Shown here: positions 9,001 to 17,250 of the stretch, one piece after another | How the letters are laid out: each line of letters opens with the position of its first letter | How positions within the stretch are numbered: position 1 is the stretch's first letter | Translations under genes and position numbers: made by a program | The notes under the pieces: generated by a model | Database searches by the model: none | What the model saw: the letters and a program-made list of their open reading frames with translations, nothing else | Told to the model about the DNA's origin: nothing | Virus record (IMG/VR): IMGVR_UViG_3300034118_001696 | Location: 1-45,728 of that record | Length of the DNA: 45,728 nucleotides | Source: a virus | Direction: 5' to 3' (one strand)

Positions 9001-9699
9001 GTCCTCGACGACTTCACCGGGATTCGAGACAGACGCGACAGGGGGCGCGGAATATCCAGACCCAGCGTTCACGCGAAATGCTGACGTGAATCCGTAGTGC
9101 AGGGAAATGTCAAATGATGCTCCGCTTCCGGGGTCGTCTCCTTGGTGCTTTCCAACCGAGGGTGAGAGCCAGTCAGATTCCGCGATTGTCGAGAAGTTGT
9201 ACGCCGACATCGCGTCGTCGATCAGATGTGCTTTTTCAATCGAAGCGGACAGCATTGCCCTTGGCTGCCAGTAGATGATGCTGCCTTGGTCACCTGAGTG
9301 ATACCCAAGGCCCATGCCGCCGTCCGCCGCCGGCGGGCCCCCCCAGCAATAAATTGACCCATTGGCCTTGAGCGCGTAGTAGATGTCTTTGTTGCTTAGG
9401 TTGATGTTTGTCGAAGCAACATGAACGTCTAGCCAGACCTCGCTGCTGATCTTTCGCCACCGGCCTTGCTCGCCCGCATCGAGAGACACAGTTCCGTCGC
9501 CGGGATAAACCCCTCTGCTCCACAGGTGGCCGCTCTGGTCGATCGCCAAAGTGTCGGCATACTTAGCCCACCGAAAAGCCGAGTCGCGAGGGATGCGAGT
9601 GGCGCCGTCCGTTAAAAAAAGCGGGTACTCGCCGCCTCTCAGGTAGCGATAAGTACTAGGCTCTGCTTCATAGAAGTGCTTTCCGCAGCAGTCAGACAT
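3049..9699 (-). CDS. Giant 2216-residue tail tip or fibre protein
   Basis: Located after the tape measure and two small tail genes, where tail-tip and receptor-binding proteins sit. The N-terminal part has RCC1/BLIP-II-like propeller segments (DQSGHLWSRG, LKANGSIYCWGG, later VKNGAVYACG and TKAGSVWV). Several stretches carry a beta repeat of the form GxGYxSPPxVxFxGGGGxGAxAxA followed by a GxVxSVxV strand; the densest run is about residues 1380-1770. There is no recognisable enzyme motif. Most of the protein should be beta-structured and on the virion surface. Base composition looks less G+C-rich than the flanking genes, hinting at separate ancestry. A single uninterrupted frame of 6.6 kb makes a spurious ORF impossible. 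Confidence 0.85.
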   Translation of the reverse strand: MSDCCGKHFYEAEPSTYRYLRGGEYPLFLTDGATRIPRDSAFRWAKYADTLAIDQSGHLWSRGVYPGDGTVSLDAGEQGRWRKISSEVWLDVHVASTNINLSNKDIYYALKANGSIYCWGGPPAADGGMGLGYHSGDQGSIIYWQPRAMLSASIEKAHLIDDAMSAYNFSTIAESDWLSPSVGKHQGDDPGSGASFDISLHYGFTSAFRVNAGSGYSAPPVASVSNPGEVVEDVSLSCEMRYFVDSIHVAEQTSPYRGPVSVVFSPGNGGNSATAECTLDGSGFISSVVITHGGEYSSPPTARFVGTGGNAVAEVTPNGSVFSVTLRSSGRYTSRSVSLDLSPPDLEGGTQATLSATKGVAVDNIRVINGGSGYTSPTDFGLTLRVGNRVIARLSMTPSGVASIKNPTHSWQAQPERRTIPAMTPIASAIGVPQIYNALPQDVRSPRVWSYANGYPFDSYITNPSQNNIAPEYELRFSGNTRPPVALVSSGGYVMSPVDINDYESEPYVVAIVPETTRFFGLRSDVPSPSDYLASSASESFVAPVDLILRTPFWCGPGVAVEVNPWAHGCWEVSSDKLLGGDILTASPLDSGGRVRTKASNTYSGGFYLQGIFGPSYHNSAGQNNAPSGWHAYTWSGSTHALVKSWHDFRFKQTIPRQELSVPFLTSLASSRIKERRDFSAVLYGNESSVSSAAVLASLSSDGMTATVSLSESGSGYRAEPTIVVTQAILSPRLIGEGFTSMAGRTEAGIAAVKNGAVYACGAYYGGAYWNYNTRVYSSVLKPVGKALAFYDPDRQLPSEFGRGYWRDAGQGLGENPLPSDNDLIGNIVSQLLTDRDDVVGHLQSPLLNDNFPNHLEPFGETYGSVVIPNADGPPDDLPPYNVNRYLAINKFAYPRVEHELERGPPAGGRYDGSIQIPGGLSVSDTVVANAFLGLYETGSYRAQNPRGDYVLPPGYPVFVLRAPYFLSAPSTVPFGLTCQTIGPDVAVRVRPNVSGYGGYLVEDSNGKTWSLFSLLQGHSSLLPSAPLRDVTIVTTDSTSRSWAVTPTSVRTTETEIRQSGTNNVCGIGYFSRMGFTVDASFAKTLSTQAAPTPYATSMFLYLPHTSFFSLRQESVNNTVSHQQPLAKTVQEPFIPLTPPITFPSGATFVDGSGPYTQEAFGGLFPSQSCPTSAVGGWFFDSFVQQAPSTGVSFRAVCELLRTCQYSQFSIPVSGSHSHVASIQRIVGESVYPEAPFAGTARVGKYGTLELYPASYWTPGRTPDLLSVASVLPPESPPVVRITTPTGAVYEAIPYFLTSPLVGPLNNLRYSSDIARHDGFLSFDSQGKFLSRYGQPVNTLAEADTSKYGVAAGVTKAGSVWVATAHGPITASAVDLSVSNQGRNYDLIPYYDFYPPTGGRIAKAESQFDGKVIAVAIESEGRGFTSPPNVVFSGGGGSGAEAEAVIEGGVTSLVISDAGEGYSIAPKLRFSGAGIPASARCSVDAGGHISSVSIDSPGLYRSPPSVEIVPDKRIASISVTAGGEGYFSPPTVVICNTGRSGGAAASSRINGQVVSVTVISGGGDYSPDDPPTIVFEQQDGAAAASARAIIDSETGEIVSVEILSGGSFYQSVPAVQVQSQQGGGAILSALIAGPVAEVLLTQSGEGYESPPVILFQGGGGTGAAATASVESVGSGGSITASIDGRVKYIRVVHTGSLYDFPPDVTLTGGGNSAADAAAAEFAAGDITREEYESNAAVCVAKAIVEGNVTSVNVTSAGSGYVRESGIQDSQEFYVEAVTMKPPVFTISDGLANSDTLFLNAPTPPGGGVSVGTDTTSRKFRRKPRIYAPDDVVVSMDRETFSWTSGAAIVDSSPLPVTQSPAPHSGLQASRSRWGGELDRFTKACVVVVDGKSIHSATLRRGDSRTVASGVRVDLESMVRFSQPPTIALRDAAGSGAVVQASIDGQGFITGASFSSQGQGYTSACHLEITSASLLFEQCQATAVIAGDGSVSHVVVTNSGKGYIRPVAVAHDGRGGGCVLAAHLESGVGPRGISSIEVASGGAGFVGSEPPSIFVYDAEPDFISSDVCVQFNSHLKRNSRLSVNFTAATAEYIDRKSPHAWEVWKRSAAESLRTDISQSDFARVHDSTTRAVSTVRIRGIESLTARRAGTSVLLGGVASEYAGEEIQSVAESPLSGCRPHVAATYTVNGVTWREATAVRGMIAGVLQYNGLFAADRS
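4400..5560 (-). repeat. Protein-coding GYxSPP beta-repeat array
   Basis: About eight diverged repeats of roughly 40-45 codons within the giant tail gene. Each has a Gly-rich loop, a GYxSPP-type turn and two or three hydrophobic beta strands. They are not identical at DNA level, so the array is old rather than freshly duplicated. Confidence 0.7.
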
Positions 9700-9703
9700 A
9701 TCG

Positions 9704-10081
9704 CTACCGGCAGTCGAAGTTCACGAGAATGTATGCGCCTTCAAGAACCGGATGCCGCGATAAGAGGCACTTGCGAACATTCTGTCCGCCGGAGCCGACG
9801 ATATCGAACAGTTCATTTCTCGCGGATGCCGTGTTGGTTACGGCGCCTCCGAGGTGAACAACCTTGTCTTGGTTGGTCAGCCAGTTCGCTAGAAATGTGG
9901 CTGTAACGATTCCGCCGCCGGCGCCGCCCGCCGCCCTCGGCAACTGGCTTGACTTGCGGTCTCGTCGCCCGCCCTCGTGCGCCGCCACGGCGTTCGCGAT
10001 TCGCTGGGCATCGCTGTGGCGAAACGTGACGGGCTGATCTCCGCGGTTCGACGGCTGATTCCTCTGCTTCACGGTCACCAC
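9704..10081 (-). CDS. Tail-associated protein of unknown function
   Basis: A 125-residue protein between the 325-residue tail protein and the giant tail gene. The N-terminal 55 residues are basic and polar. The C-terminal half (GGGIVTATFLANWLTNQDKV to VLEGAYILVNFDCR) is hydrophobic and beta-like. Two adjacent GTG codons at 10081 and 10078 could start it; the second forms a GTGA overlap with the upstream stop at 10075. The stop lies 5 bp before the giant gene start. No family recognised; tail assembly or tip role by position. Confidence 0.65.
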   Translation of the reverse strand: MVTVKQRNQPSNRGDQPVTFRHSDAQRIANAVAAHEGGRRDRKSSQLPRAAGGAGGGIVTATFLANWLTNQDKVVHLGGAVTNTASARNELFDIVGSGGQNVRKCLLSRHPVLEGAYILVNFDCR

Positions 10082-11052
10082 CCGTAGTAGTTCGCGAGGA
10101 CGTTGTACGGGAACGCGTTCGGATACCGAGCCGTGTCAGGAATCGGCTCGAAGATGCCAGTGAACGGAAGCATCGGATAGATGCGAAATACGAGAAGGTC
10201 TGGCGGCTGGCCCGGTGTCTTCGCGACGCCGTTGGTCAGGGCAGCCGGTTCACTCACTGGCTCGCTGCCGGCAAGAATCTTTCGTCGTTGTCCGCCCACG
10301 ATCTCGTTGAATCCGACGTCCCACGTTTGCAAGTCCCAGCCCGTGTTGCGATACCCGAGAGTGATCTGCGTCTCCCAGTAGTAGCCCTTCACGGGACTGC
10401 CGTCTGGCGTGCCCGGCTGGATGAGTTCGTATTTCTGGTTCGCGGTGATGCTCATCACCTTCCAAGTCTTCGGCGACCCACCGCTCCATGTGTCTGAATT
10501 GATCGCGCCGACGTAGAGTTGGGCTCGCTGAAAATTGAACGGAGGTCGCTGGTTGTACGAGATCGTGACATTGAACTCGCCTTCGTCGCGATCAAGCCCC
10601 GACAGCGGATCGCCAGCAGTGTTCGTGATGACCCGCTTCGTGGCGTTGTCGCCAGCGGTGGGGTAGTACCAGAACGCGGGCGCGCTCGCGAGCGAGCCAG
10701 AGAACGAGAACACGGACGGCCGAAGCCATGGAATGCGATCTGTCTCGTCGAGAAACCTGTAGGTGAAGGTGACCCGATAGTGGAACGGCGAGTCGCCGTC
10801 TTGTCTGACGTTGCTATCGACGAGGATGCAGTTCGCGTCGTCGGGGTACGGGTCTCGCCAGTTCGGGCCGGGGGCCGCGGCCACGAGCCGCATGTTCGGC
10901 GCGCCCGTGGACGTTCGCACGAGGAAGTCACGCACGTATGTCGGCGTGCCTTCGAGATTGGCCGTTCTCGCGCGGCCTCGATACAGTTCTCGGCAGTCGA
11001 CGATCCCGGGGATGTTCGGCGTCCAGACTGTCGTGTAGTTGTTCTCTGGCAT
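10075..11052 (-). CDS. Tail structural protein downstream of the tape measure
   Basis: A 325-residue protein starting 4 bp after the tape-measure stop. The sequence is rich in Trp, Tyr, Pro and beta-type strands (CRELYRGRARTANLEG, RVTFTYRFLD, ELIQPGTPDG, KGYYWETQITLGYRNTGWDL), with no transmembrane segment. By position it corresponds to a distal tail or baseplate-hub component. I do not recognise a named family with certainty. Confidence 0.75.
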   Translation of the reverse strand: MPENNYTTVWTPNIPGIVDCRELYRGRARTANLEGTPTYVRDFLVRTSTGAPNMRLVAAAPGPNWRDPYPDDANCILVDSNVRQDGDSPFHYRVTFTYRFLDETDRIPWLRPSVFSFSGSLASAPAFWYYPTAGDNATKRVITNTAGDPLSGLDRDEGEFNVTISYNQRPPFNFQRAQLYVGAINSDTWSGGSPKTWKVMSITANQKYELIQPGTPDGSPVKGYYWETQITLGYRNTGWDLQTWDVGFNEIVGGQRRKILAGSEPVSEPAALTNGVAKTPGQPPDLLVFRIYPMLPFTGIFEPIPDTARYPNAFPYNVLANYYGW

Positions 11053-11055
11053 GGC

Positions 11056-14000
11056 TCATCTCGCGGAGAGTTGTGCGATGACTGGCGCCGCGTCGGGGTC
11101 TTGGGCTGCCTGCGCGAGCAGTCGCGTGTTTCTCGCGATCTCCAATTGAGCCTTGAGCGACGGGTTGTCTCGCCCTTGGAGGATGCGGAAGAACGTGTCC
11201 ACGCCCTCGCGGCTGCGGACGTCCGACGCACCAACCTGCCTGCGGTCTTGCTGGAGATTGTCGAGAGCGGGCTTCATGTTCTCCTGAAGGTCGGCTTGCA
11301 GGTTGAGCCGTCTGGCTGCTCCCTCCTCCTCGCTGATGAGCCCCTCGGACACTGCGCGGCTCACGGCGTCGAGGTCTTCGCGGAACTGAGCGACAGGGCT
11401 CTTTGCCTCGCCGCCGGGCAGCATCGATCGCCGAGCCTCTTCCTGTCCCTTGGCGAACTGCTCCTGAGTGATCAGACCTCGCGAGAAAGCCTCGCGGAGG
11501 TCGTTCATGCGATCACGGAGTGCGTTGACTGGGTCGAGGGGAATGCCAAGGCTCTGAAGGAGCGTGTCGCGGGCCTTCTGGGCCCCCTTCGCGAACTCCT
11601 CCTGCGAAATCTGGCCCTTCGAGAATGCCTCGTTGAGTTTTTGCAGCGACTCAGCCGCCGCTTGCGCTGGCGACTTGTCGATGCCGAGGGCGGACAACAG
11701 TTTGTCCTTGGCCTCCTTCAGACCCTTCGCAATCTCGTCAGGCGACAACGCGGAAGCGTTCTCCCTGATTCGCTCCACGGCGTCTTGGAAGTCTTCGGCC
11801 GGCGACTTGCTGATTCCGAGCGAAGACAGCAGCGAGTCCTTCTGCTTCTTAAACGCCTTATCTCGCTCGTCTGCGGTAATGACGCCGTCTTGGAACGCCT
11901 GATCGAGTTTCTCGCGAGACTCGGCCAGTTTCTGCGCCCCGGTCTTTTCGACGCCGAGGCTCTCCTTCACCTTGTCGGCGTTGTTCTTGATCGCCTTCTG
12001 GTATTCCTCGAACTCCTTCGGCGACAGCGTGGCCTGTATCTCGGCCATCGTTTTGCCGGTCACACCGAAGGCGTCGTTGATCTTGTCGACGCCGGACTGC
12101 ACTTGCTGCGCCGCCGTGTCTTCGACTCCAGCGGCAGAGCGACGATCGGAATCGAGTTTGCGGAGAGCCGCTGCTCCCTGCTCTTTCCCGACGGCGCCGC
12201 TCTCTATACCTGCTTCGATGCGACGCCGCTGCTCGCCGATCTTGTCGGCTGTTGACTGCCCGACGATGCTGTCGGACAAAGCCTTGCGGCCCTGCTCGAA
12301 CTCGTCCTTTGAGATATTCCCGGCGTCCCTCTGACGCTTCAGTTCGTCGAGCCTCTCGGCGTCGACTTGCTCGGCGGCCGGCTTGATCCCGAGGCCTTCA
12401 AGGAAACTCCGGCGGGCTTGCTTGAGCCCATCGGCATGCTGCTCGACGGAAATGACCCCGTCCTTTAGTGCCTGATCAAGGTCAGACACTGCATTCTTCA
12501 TCGCGTTCGCCGGGTCGACGGCAAATCCAAGCGATTGCGCGAGCGCGTCGGCGTTCTTCCTGATCTCGTTTTCGGCCTCACGGTCCGTGATCAGGCCTGC
12601 ATCGCGAGCCTGCGTGACGTCGCGGTTTCTCTCCGTGAACTGCTCGGTTGCAGTCTTGCCGATAATGCCCTCGCGGGCTTTCTTTCGCAGGTCTTTCTCT
12701 GCCTGCTCCTTCTCCTCGGGAGTGAGGTCTGTGTTGTTTCGGACCTTGTCGAGTTCCTTCTGGAACTTCTCGACAGGTGACAGAAACGCCTCTTCAAGAG
12801 TCTTGCGAATGTTGTCCGCGAAATCGAGTTCGACTTTCAGTTTGGCGTTCTTGCGATCGAACTCTCTCTGCACTTCCTCTGCGGCGACCGATGCCTGCTC
12901 TTGGGCGCTTGTCGTGTCCAGTTCCCTCTTGGTGCGATCGAAGGTCTCCCGGTCGATTGCGCCGGAAGCGAACGCCTCGTCGTTCTGCTTCTTCTTCTGA
13001 TCGAGTTCGATCTGGAAGTCGCCAGAGGCGAGCCGCTTCTTGATCTCGTCGAGAGCATCGGCGTACTCCTGCGAGTACTGCTTCGCCCTCGCCTTGACTT
13101 CGTCCGACCTCGGGAACAACTTGTCGCCAATCACAACGCCTGCGCCGATTTCTCTCGCGGACTTCGCGGCTTGCTTCGCTGCGCCGTCGAACTCTTTGAA
13201 GACCTCCAAGTTCCTCTTGAGCGTCTCCTCTGGACTCGCCTTGGCGATCTCTTCGAGGTCGCTCTTGAGGTTCTCGGCGACGGCCGACGACTCTTCGCGG
13301 AACTCTTCGAGCGAAATCTTTCCGTCGCCGAGGTTCTTCTGGAGTTCGGAGAACTTCTCTGTCGCGCTCGCTGCGGCATCTGCGCCGGCCGGGCCTAGTT
13401 GCGCCGCGCGGATGCTGAACTCGCCGAGTTCATTGCGGGCGTTGGCGATGACCTGCTGAGCAGTCTCAAACGAAGTGGCGTCGACCTCGGGCTCGATTGG
13501 GGCGCCGAAAACGTCGCTGACCGAGGCGACGATCTCCTTGATTCTCGCGTCGGCCGCGGCCATCTCCTCTTCGCTCGCGCCGGTTGCTTCGCCGAGCGTC
13601 GCCATGAATGAAGAGAATCCGCTGCCCATGCTCGACGTAAAACTATTCCATGTCTGGTTGAGATCGTCTCGCGTGACGCCGGTTGCCTCGGAGAGCGCCT
13701 CCAAGTCCTTTGCGAATCCGCTTTCAGTGGGCTTTTCGTTTTCCGCAACGACGGCGGCGAGTTCCTCCGTGCTTGCTCTGGCCCCGTCGATCTTTTTCTT
13801 CCCGTCTCCGAAGCCGGAAAAGAAGTCCGCAATACTGCCGCCCATCGCCCACAAGGCGGCAAGTCCAACCACGAGCAACTCGATACCGGCAACAAGAAGA
13901 CCGATCGGGCCAAGCCCGAACAGCCACGCAACGTGCATTGCGGCACACGAAGCAATCGTCGTCGCGGCGGCACTGAGCACCATTGCGACGTAGTACACGC

Positions 14001-16602
14001 CGATCGCCACGCCGGCTGCGAGAACGCCAACTGTGATTGCGGCGGCGGCCGCAACCCACGCGGCTGCCGTGGTGACGGCGCTCGCGACGGCAGTGCCGGC
14101 GCTCGTCGCCATGACCATGGCATATGCCCGCGACGAAGCGGTCAGCCACAATATCGACGCACCGACGGCGAGTATCGGCGTGGTCATTTCGCCAAACACG
14201 TCGCCCAAACCAACAAGCGACGTGATGGCATTCAGGAGTTTGCGGACGTAGTCTCCGACTTGCATGAGTGCCTGCACCGAGTCGCCGAGCGTCGACTGCA
14301 CAATGCCAGCGAAGTGCTCGAAAGCCTCGGCGGCCGTCTCGACGTACTCCCACATCTCCTTGAACTGATCGCCGATGATCTCCGCAATGGCGGCGATCGT
14401 CGCAAATGGCGCGAACACGGCGATGATCTTGACGATCGCGGACCCGACTCGCAGCACGGTCCCGACAATGCGAGCCATCACCTCGACGAATACGGCGATT
14501 GGCGTAGTCGCGTCGGCAACCATTTCGCCGAGTTCGCCAATCAGCGGGGCAATGCCACCTCGCAACTCCGCACCGGCGTTGTTCATCGCCTCTTGCATGC
14601 GAGTGAACGGAATCATCAGGTCATCGGCCAGCGCGCCGCTTGCGACCCGGAGTCTGTCGAAGGATTCGTTGACGTCCGTGAAGCGACCAAAATCCCTGTC
14701 GCTGATAGTGCCACCAAGGCGGCCGACGTCTTCGTTGATTTTTTCAAGACTCTTGAGCAGCGGCATGAGCCTTGGTCCGGTCTTGCCGAACAAGTCCATG
14801 GCAACCTGAGTCCGCTTCGCCGGGTCTTCGATGTCGGCGATTTTCTTGGCGACTTCCTCGAAGACCTCTTGAGGCTTCTTGCTCTGCATGTCCTCGACAC
14901 CGACGCCGAGGGCGTCGAACGCGGCTTTTGCCTCGCGGGCTTGCCTGCTCCCCAATTGGCCGACCTTGACCTTGGACAGGTTGCTCTGAAAGACCTGAGT
15001 AGCCCTCACAACGGAACCAAACTCGACTCCGGTGCTCTGGGCGGCAATTCGCAGTTTCTCGATGTCTTGGACCGGTTGATCAAACCGATCGGATAGGTCT
15101 CCCAATTGCTGCGCCTGCTGCCCAATGTGCTGAAGTTCCTGAGCAAACTTGCCGGTGGCAACAGCGGCTGCCGCGGACAGCGCGATAGTTGCCGGAATCG
15201 CAGCAGCAAATCCGGCGAGTGCTGCTCCAGCGCCTGCCCAAGCGCCGGCAATGGCAGTGCCCCCTGTCGCGGCTGCGGACGCTGCTCCGAGGAGTCCACC
15301 AAGGGCTGTTGTCACGGCACCCGTGGAGACTATCGACGCCGTAAAGTCAAAGATCGTGGTTCGCTCGTTCGCAGCGACCGACACGATAGTGAAGGCGTCA
15401 TAGAGCCTCGTTAATGCGCTGACTGTCGAAGCCACGATTGGGACAGACCTCGCAATCGCTGACACAAACGAGCCGACCGCTTCGCTCGCTTGAGCCATAG
15501 ACGGCAAAAGACGCAAGACGGCAGCGACTGCATCGTCAAACACCGCTCGCAGGCCGCTAACGCCGCCCGTGGACGACGCAATGCTCGACACAAAGTTCGA
15601 GACCGCGCCAGAAACGGCGTCGAACGCGGTGCCGACGGCCGCCGATACCTGCCCCATCAGCCTGCCGCTGGTCAGAAAAGATTCGACCGACTGAACCGCG
15701 GACCTTACAGCCGAGTCGAAAACGCCGGCGACGCGAATGGCTGTCTCAAGTCCGCTGGCAATCGCTTCCGCGGCAGCCCTGCCGGCAGTTGTCTCGGTAA
15801 GGAACCTCGCCAGATACTCAGACGCGGAAGAGTATGCGGATTCGAGCGACGCGAGGGACCGCTGAACAAGACGATGACTCGCGGCGTGCGATACCTGTCG
15901 CGTTACGATGTCAGCGATCACGCCAATGGAAGAGCGAAGGGCATCGTCAGTGACGCCAACGAGCCGCAAGACTCCGCCGAGCGACGACTGAAGCACCCCG
16001 TTGATGTTGTCGACACTGAAGAAGCCCTCGACAACGCCTTGGATGCCGGCCTCAAGTCCCCCAAAAACGGCCCGGAGCGCATCTGCGTCTCCTCGAAGGC
16101 CCCGAAACACAGTCTGCAAGGCGGCAGCGGCACCCTCCATGCCGGTTGCTGTTTCAATGAACGCTACGAAACTCCGACGAAAGTCGGCGTATCGTGCAAC
16201 AGCCTGCTGCGCCGCAACCGCGACTTGGGCTGTCGTCACGACAAGAGAGGCGAGCGAAGACCTCGCAACAGTCGCCCTGTCCCCCGCGTCTTCGACAGCC
16301 TCGGTTAGTTCCTCAGTGGACCGCGCGGCGTCGCCGACCGAAGCGGCGTCCGCGTCAACGGAGATGGTTCCACTGGCCGCCGCAGACTTGCTGCGGAGAG
16401 TGTCGACAGACTTCTTGGCCTCTTCGATCGACGACGTGTCCACCGTCACTGTCACGGTGGACTTCGATATCTCCCCGACACTGTCCTGAAGTTCCCCGAC
16501 AGCGTCCTTGAGTTTGGAAATCTGATCGACAGCCCTCTCGATGCCAGACTCAAGGTCAGACAGATCAGACCGGAAAGCGATCGAGATGCTCCCGATGGTC
16601 AC
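11056..16602 (-). CDS. Tail tape-measure protein
   Basis: An 1848-residue protein starting at GTG 16602, overlapping the GT-type chaperone stop as GTGA. It is Ala-rich and helical, with heptad-like N-terminal segments, hydrophobic regions at about 424-480 and 804-924 (the latter able to form several membrane helices), and a charged coiled-coil C-terminal half. Length sets tail length in this family; at the usual 0.15 nm per residue this implies a tail near 280 nm, assuming no processing. Residues about 1330-1740 contain a degenerate repeat of 40-50 residues. Order chaperone G, GT, tape measure, tail tip is the classic siphovirus order. Confidence 0.93.
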   Translation of the reverse strand: MTIGSISIAFRSDLSDLESGIERAVDQISKLKDAVGELQDSVGEISKSTVTVTVDTSSIEEAKKSVDTLRSKSAAASGTISVDADAASVGDAARSTEELTEAVEDAGDRATVARSSLASLVVTTAQVAVAAQQAVARYADFRRSFVAFIETATGMEGAAAALQTVFRGLRGDADALRAVFGGLEAGIQGVVEGFFSVDNINGVLQSSLGGVLRLVGVTDDALRSSIGVIADIVTRQVSHAASHRLVQRSLASLESAYSSASEYLARFLTETTAGRAAAEAIASGLETAIRVAGVFDSAVRSAVQSVESFLTSGRLMGQVSAAVGTAFDAVSGAVSNFVSSIASSTGGVSGLRAVFDDAVAAVLRLLPSMAQASEAVGSFVSAIARSVPIVASTVSALTRLYDAFTIVSVAANERTTIFDFTASIVSTGAVTTALGGLLGAASAAATGGTAIAGAWAGAGAALAGFAAAIPATIALSAAAAVATGKFAQELQHIGQQAQQLGDLSDRFDQPVQDIEKLRIAAQSTGVEFGSVVRATQVFQSNLSKVKVGQLGSRQAREAKAAFDALGVGVEDMQSKKPQEVFEEVAKKIADIEDPAKRTQVAMDLFGKTGPRLMPLLKSLEKINEDVGRLGGTISDRDFGRFTDVNESFDRLRVASGALADDLMIPFTRMQEAMNNAGAELRGGIAPLIGELGEMVADATTPIAVFVEVMARIVGTVLRVGSAIVKIIAVFAPFATIAAIAEIIGDQFKEMWEYVETAAEAFEHFAGIVQSTLGDSVQALMQVGDYVRKLLNAITSLVGLGDVFGEMTTPILAVGASILWLTASSRAYAMVMATSAGTAVASAVTTAAAWVAAAAAITVGVLAAGVAIGVYYVAMVLSAAATTIASCAAMHVAWLFGLGPIGLLVAGIELLVVGLAALWAMGGSIADFFSGFGDGKKKIDGARASTEELAAVVAENEKPTESGFAKDLEALSEATGVTRDDLNQTWNSFTSSMGSGFSSFMATLGEATGASEEEMAAADARIKEIVASVSDVFGAPIEPEVDATSFETAQQVIANARNELGEFSIRAAQLGPAGADAAASATEKFSELQKNLGDGKISLEEFREESSAVAENLKSDLEEIAKASPEETLKRNLEVFKEFDGAAKQAAKSAREIGAGVVIGDKLFPRSDEVKARAKQYSQEYADALDEIKKRLASGDFQIELDQKKKQNDEAFASGAIDRETFDRTKRELDTTSAQEQASVAAEEVQREFDRKNAKLKVELDFADNIRKTLEEAFLSPVEKFQKELDKVRNNTDLTPEEKEQAEKDLRKKAREGIIGKTATEQFTERNRDVTQARDAGLITDREAENEIRKNADALAQSLGFAVDPANAMKNAVSDLDQALKDGVISVEQHADGLKQARRSFLEGLGIKPAAEQVDAERLDELKRQRDAGNISKDEFEQGRKALSDSIVGQSTADKIGEQRRRIEAGIESGAVGKEQGAAALRKLDSDRRSAAGVEDTAAQQVQSGVDKINDAFGVTGKTMAEIQATLSPKEFEEYQKAIKNNADKVKESLGVEKTGAQKLAESREKLDQAFQDGVITADERDKAFKKQKDSLLSSLGISKSPAEDFQDAVERIRENASALSPDEIAKGLKEAKDKLLSALGIDKSPAQAAAESLQKLNEAFSKGQISQEEFAKGAQKARDTLLQSLGIPLDPVNALRDRMNDLREAFSRGLITQEQFAKGQEEARRSMLPGGEAKSPVAQFREDLDAVSRAVSEGLISEEEGAARRLNLQADLQENMKPALDNLQQDRRQVGASDVRSREGVDTFFRILQGRDNPSLKAQLEIARNTRLLAQAAQDPDAAPVIAQLSAR
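11390..12620 (-). repeat. Coding helical repeats in the tape measure
   Basis: About nine diverged units follow the pattern SLGI-x3-P, a helix, AFxxG-x-I-x2-EEF-x-KG, and a second helix ending LL. Examples are AFSKGQISQEEFAKG and AFSRGLITQEQFAKG. Such units could vary in number and so tune tail length. Confidence 0.65.
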
Positions 16603-17236
16603 TTCTTCTCGCCTCCGAGTCGGGCGAGTTCGGAAAACATCTCAGAAGCAGTCTGGCGACGCTTGCGGTGGCTTGGCATGAGCGTCTCCTCCTTGAGACC
16701 TTTCGCGCCCCATGCCGTGCATAGAGCCGTGGCGAGACGAGCGGCCTGTCGCCACTCATCTCCCCATGGTTCTATTGTCCAGTATGCCTCCCATTCTGCG
16801 AGTTCGGCCGCATCGACCGACTCAAGAAGTTCGGCATGCGACCGCCCCAACGCGAGCGCGAGGCGAAACTCGAACAGGCGTCGTGGGCGGTCTAGGAGTT
16901 TCCCGCCAGTTCCTCGACGTCGCCCTTCGAGAAGCGGTTCAGCCGCATGCACTCGGTGAAGAGCCGGTCGAGCACGCTCGCCGACTTATCACTGAGGCTC
17001 GGAATCTCCGTCTCGGCGAAGAGTCGCTCGCCGTGCTCGTCGACAAGACACTTGGCGACGAGTTTGGCGCGAACCATCTCGACGCTCTTCTTGCCATCGA
17101 CGAAGTCGGCCTCGAACTTGTCCCGCTCGCTCCCGGTCATCACGCGAAGACGAACCGAGCCGCCCCACTCAGGGACGTCGATCTCGATCGACTTCTTATC
17201 GTCCGCGGCCAGAATGGCCGCCTTGCTCAGTGCCAC
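16599..17236 (-). CDS. Tail assembly chaperone GT fusion made by -1 frameshift
   Basis: The downstream frame (16952-16599) has no good start of its own and overlaps the G-type gene in the -1 frame. A slip on GGGAAAC at 16904-16898 joins residue 113 of the first frame to 99 residues of the second (LLDRPRRLFEFRLALALG...), giving about 212 residues. The second part has the ALALG...ELAEWEAYWTIEPWGDEW pattern typical of T-domain chaperones that bind the tape measure. In lambda the G and GT products keep the tape measure soluble and recruit tube subunits; the same job is inferred here. The stop overlaps the tape-measure GTG. Confidence 0.85.
16892..17236 (-). CDS. Tail assembly chaperone, G-type
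   Basis: A 114-residue protein with the MTGSERDKFEADF segment and a C-terminal LFTECMRLNRFSKGDVEELAG, which fits small siphovirus tail chaperones that follow the tube gene. It ends at TAG 16894-16892, two codons after the slippery heptamer, so most ribosomes should make this short form. It starts 14 bp after the second tube protein stop. Confidence 0.85.
   Translation of the reverse strand: MALSKAAILAADDKKSIEIDVPEWGGSVRLRVMTGSERDKFEADFVDGKKSVEMVRAKLVAKCLVDEHGERLFAETEIPSLSDKSASVLDRLFTECMRLNRFSKGDVEELAGNS
16898..16904 (-). promoter_or_regulatory. -1 ribosomal frameshift site GGGAAAC
   Basis: The heptamer reads G GGA AAC in the zero frame, a canonical X XXY YYZ slip site that differs in the last base from lambda GGGAAAG. 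It lies exactly where the -1 frame takes over and two codons before the zero-frame stop. Confidence 0.85.
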
Positions 17237-17250
17237 GAAACTCTGCCTAT

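Noticed and set aside
10519-12255. 578-codon plus-strand open frame
   Set aside because: Lies antisense to the tape measure; Arg/Leu-rich shadow of the G+C-rich codons with no ribosome site.
13933-15096. 387-codon plus-strand open frame
   Set aside because: His/Arg/Asp-rich shadow of the tape-measure gene.
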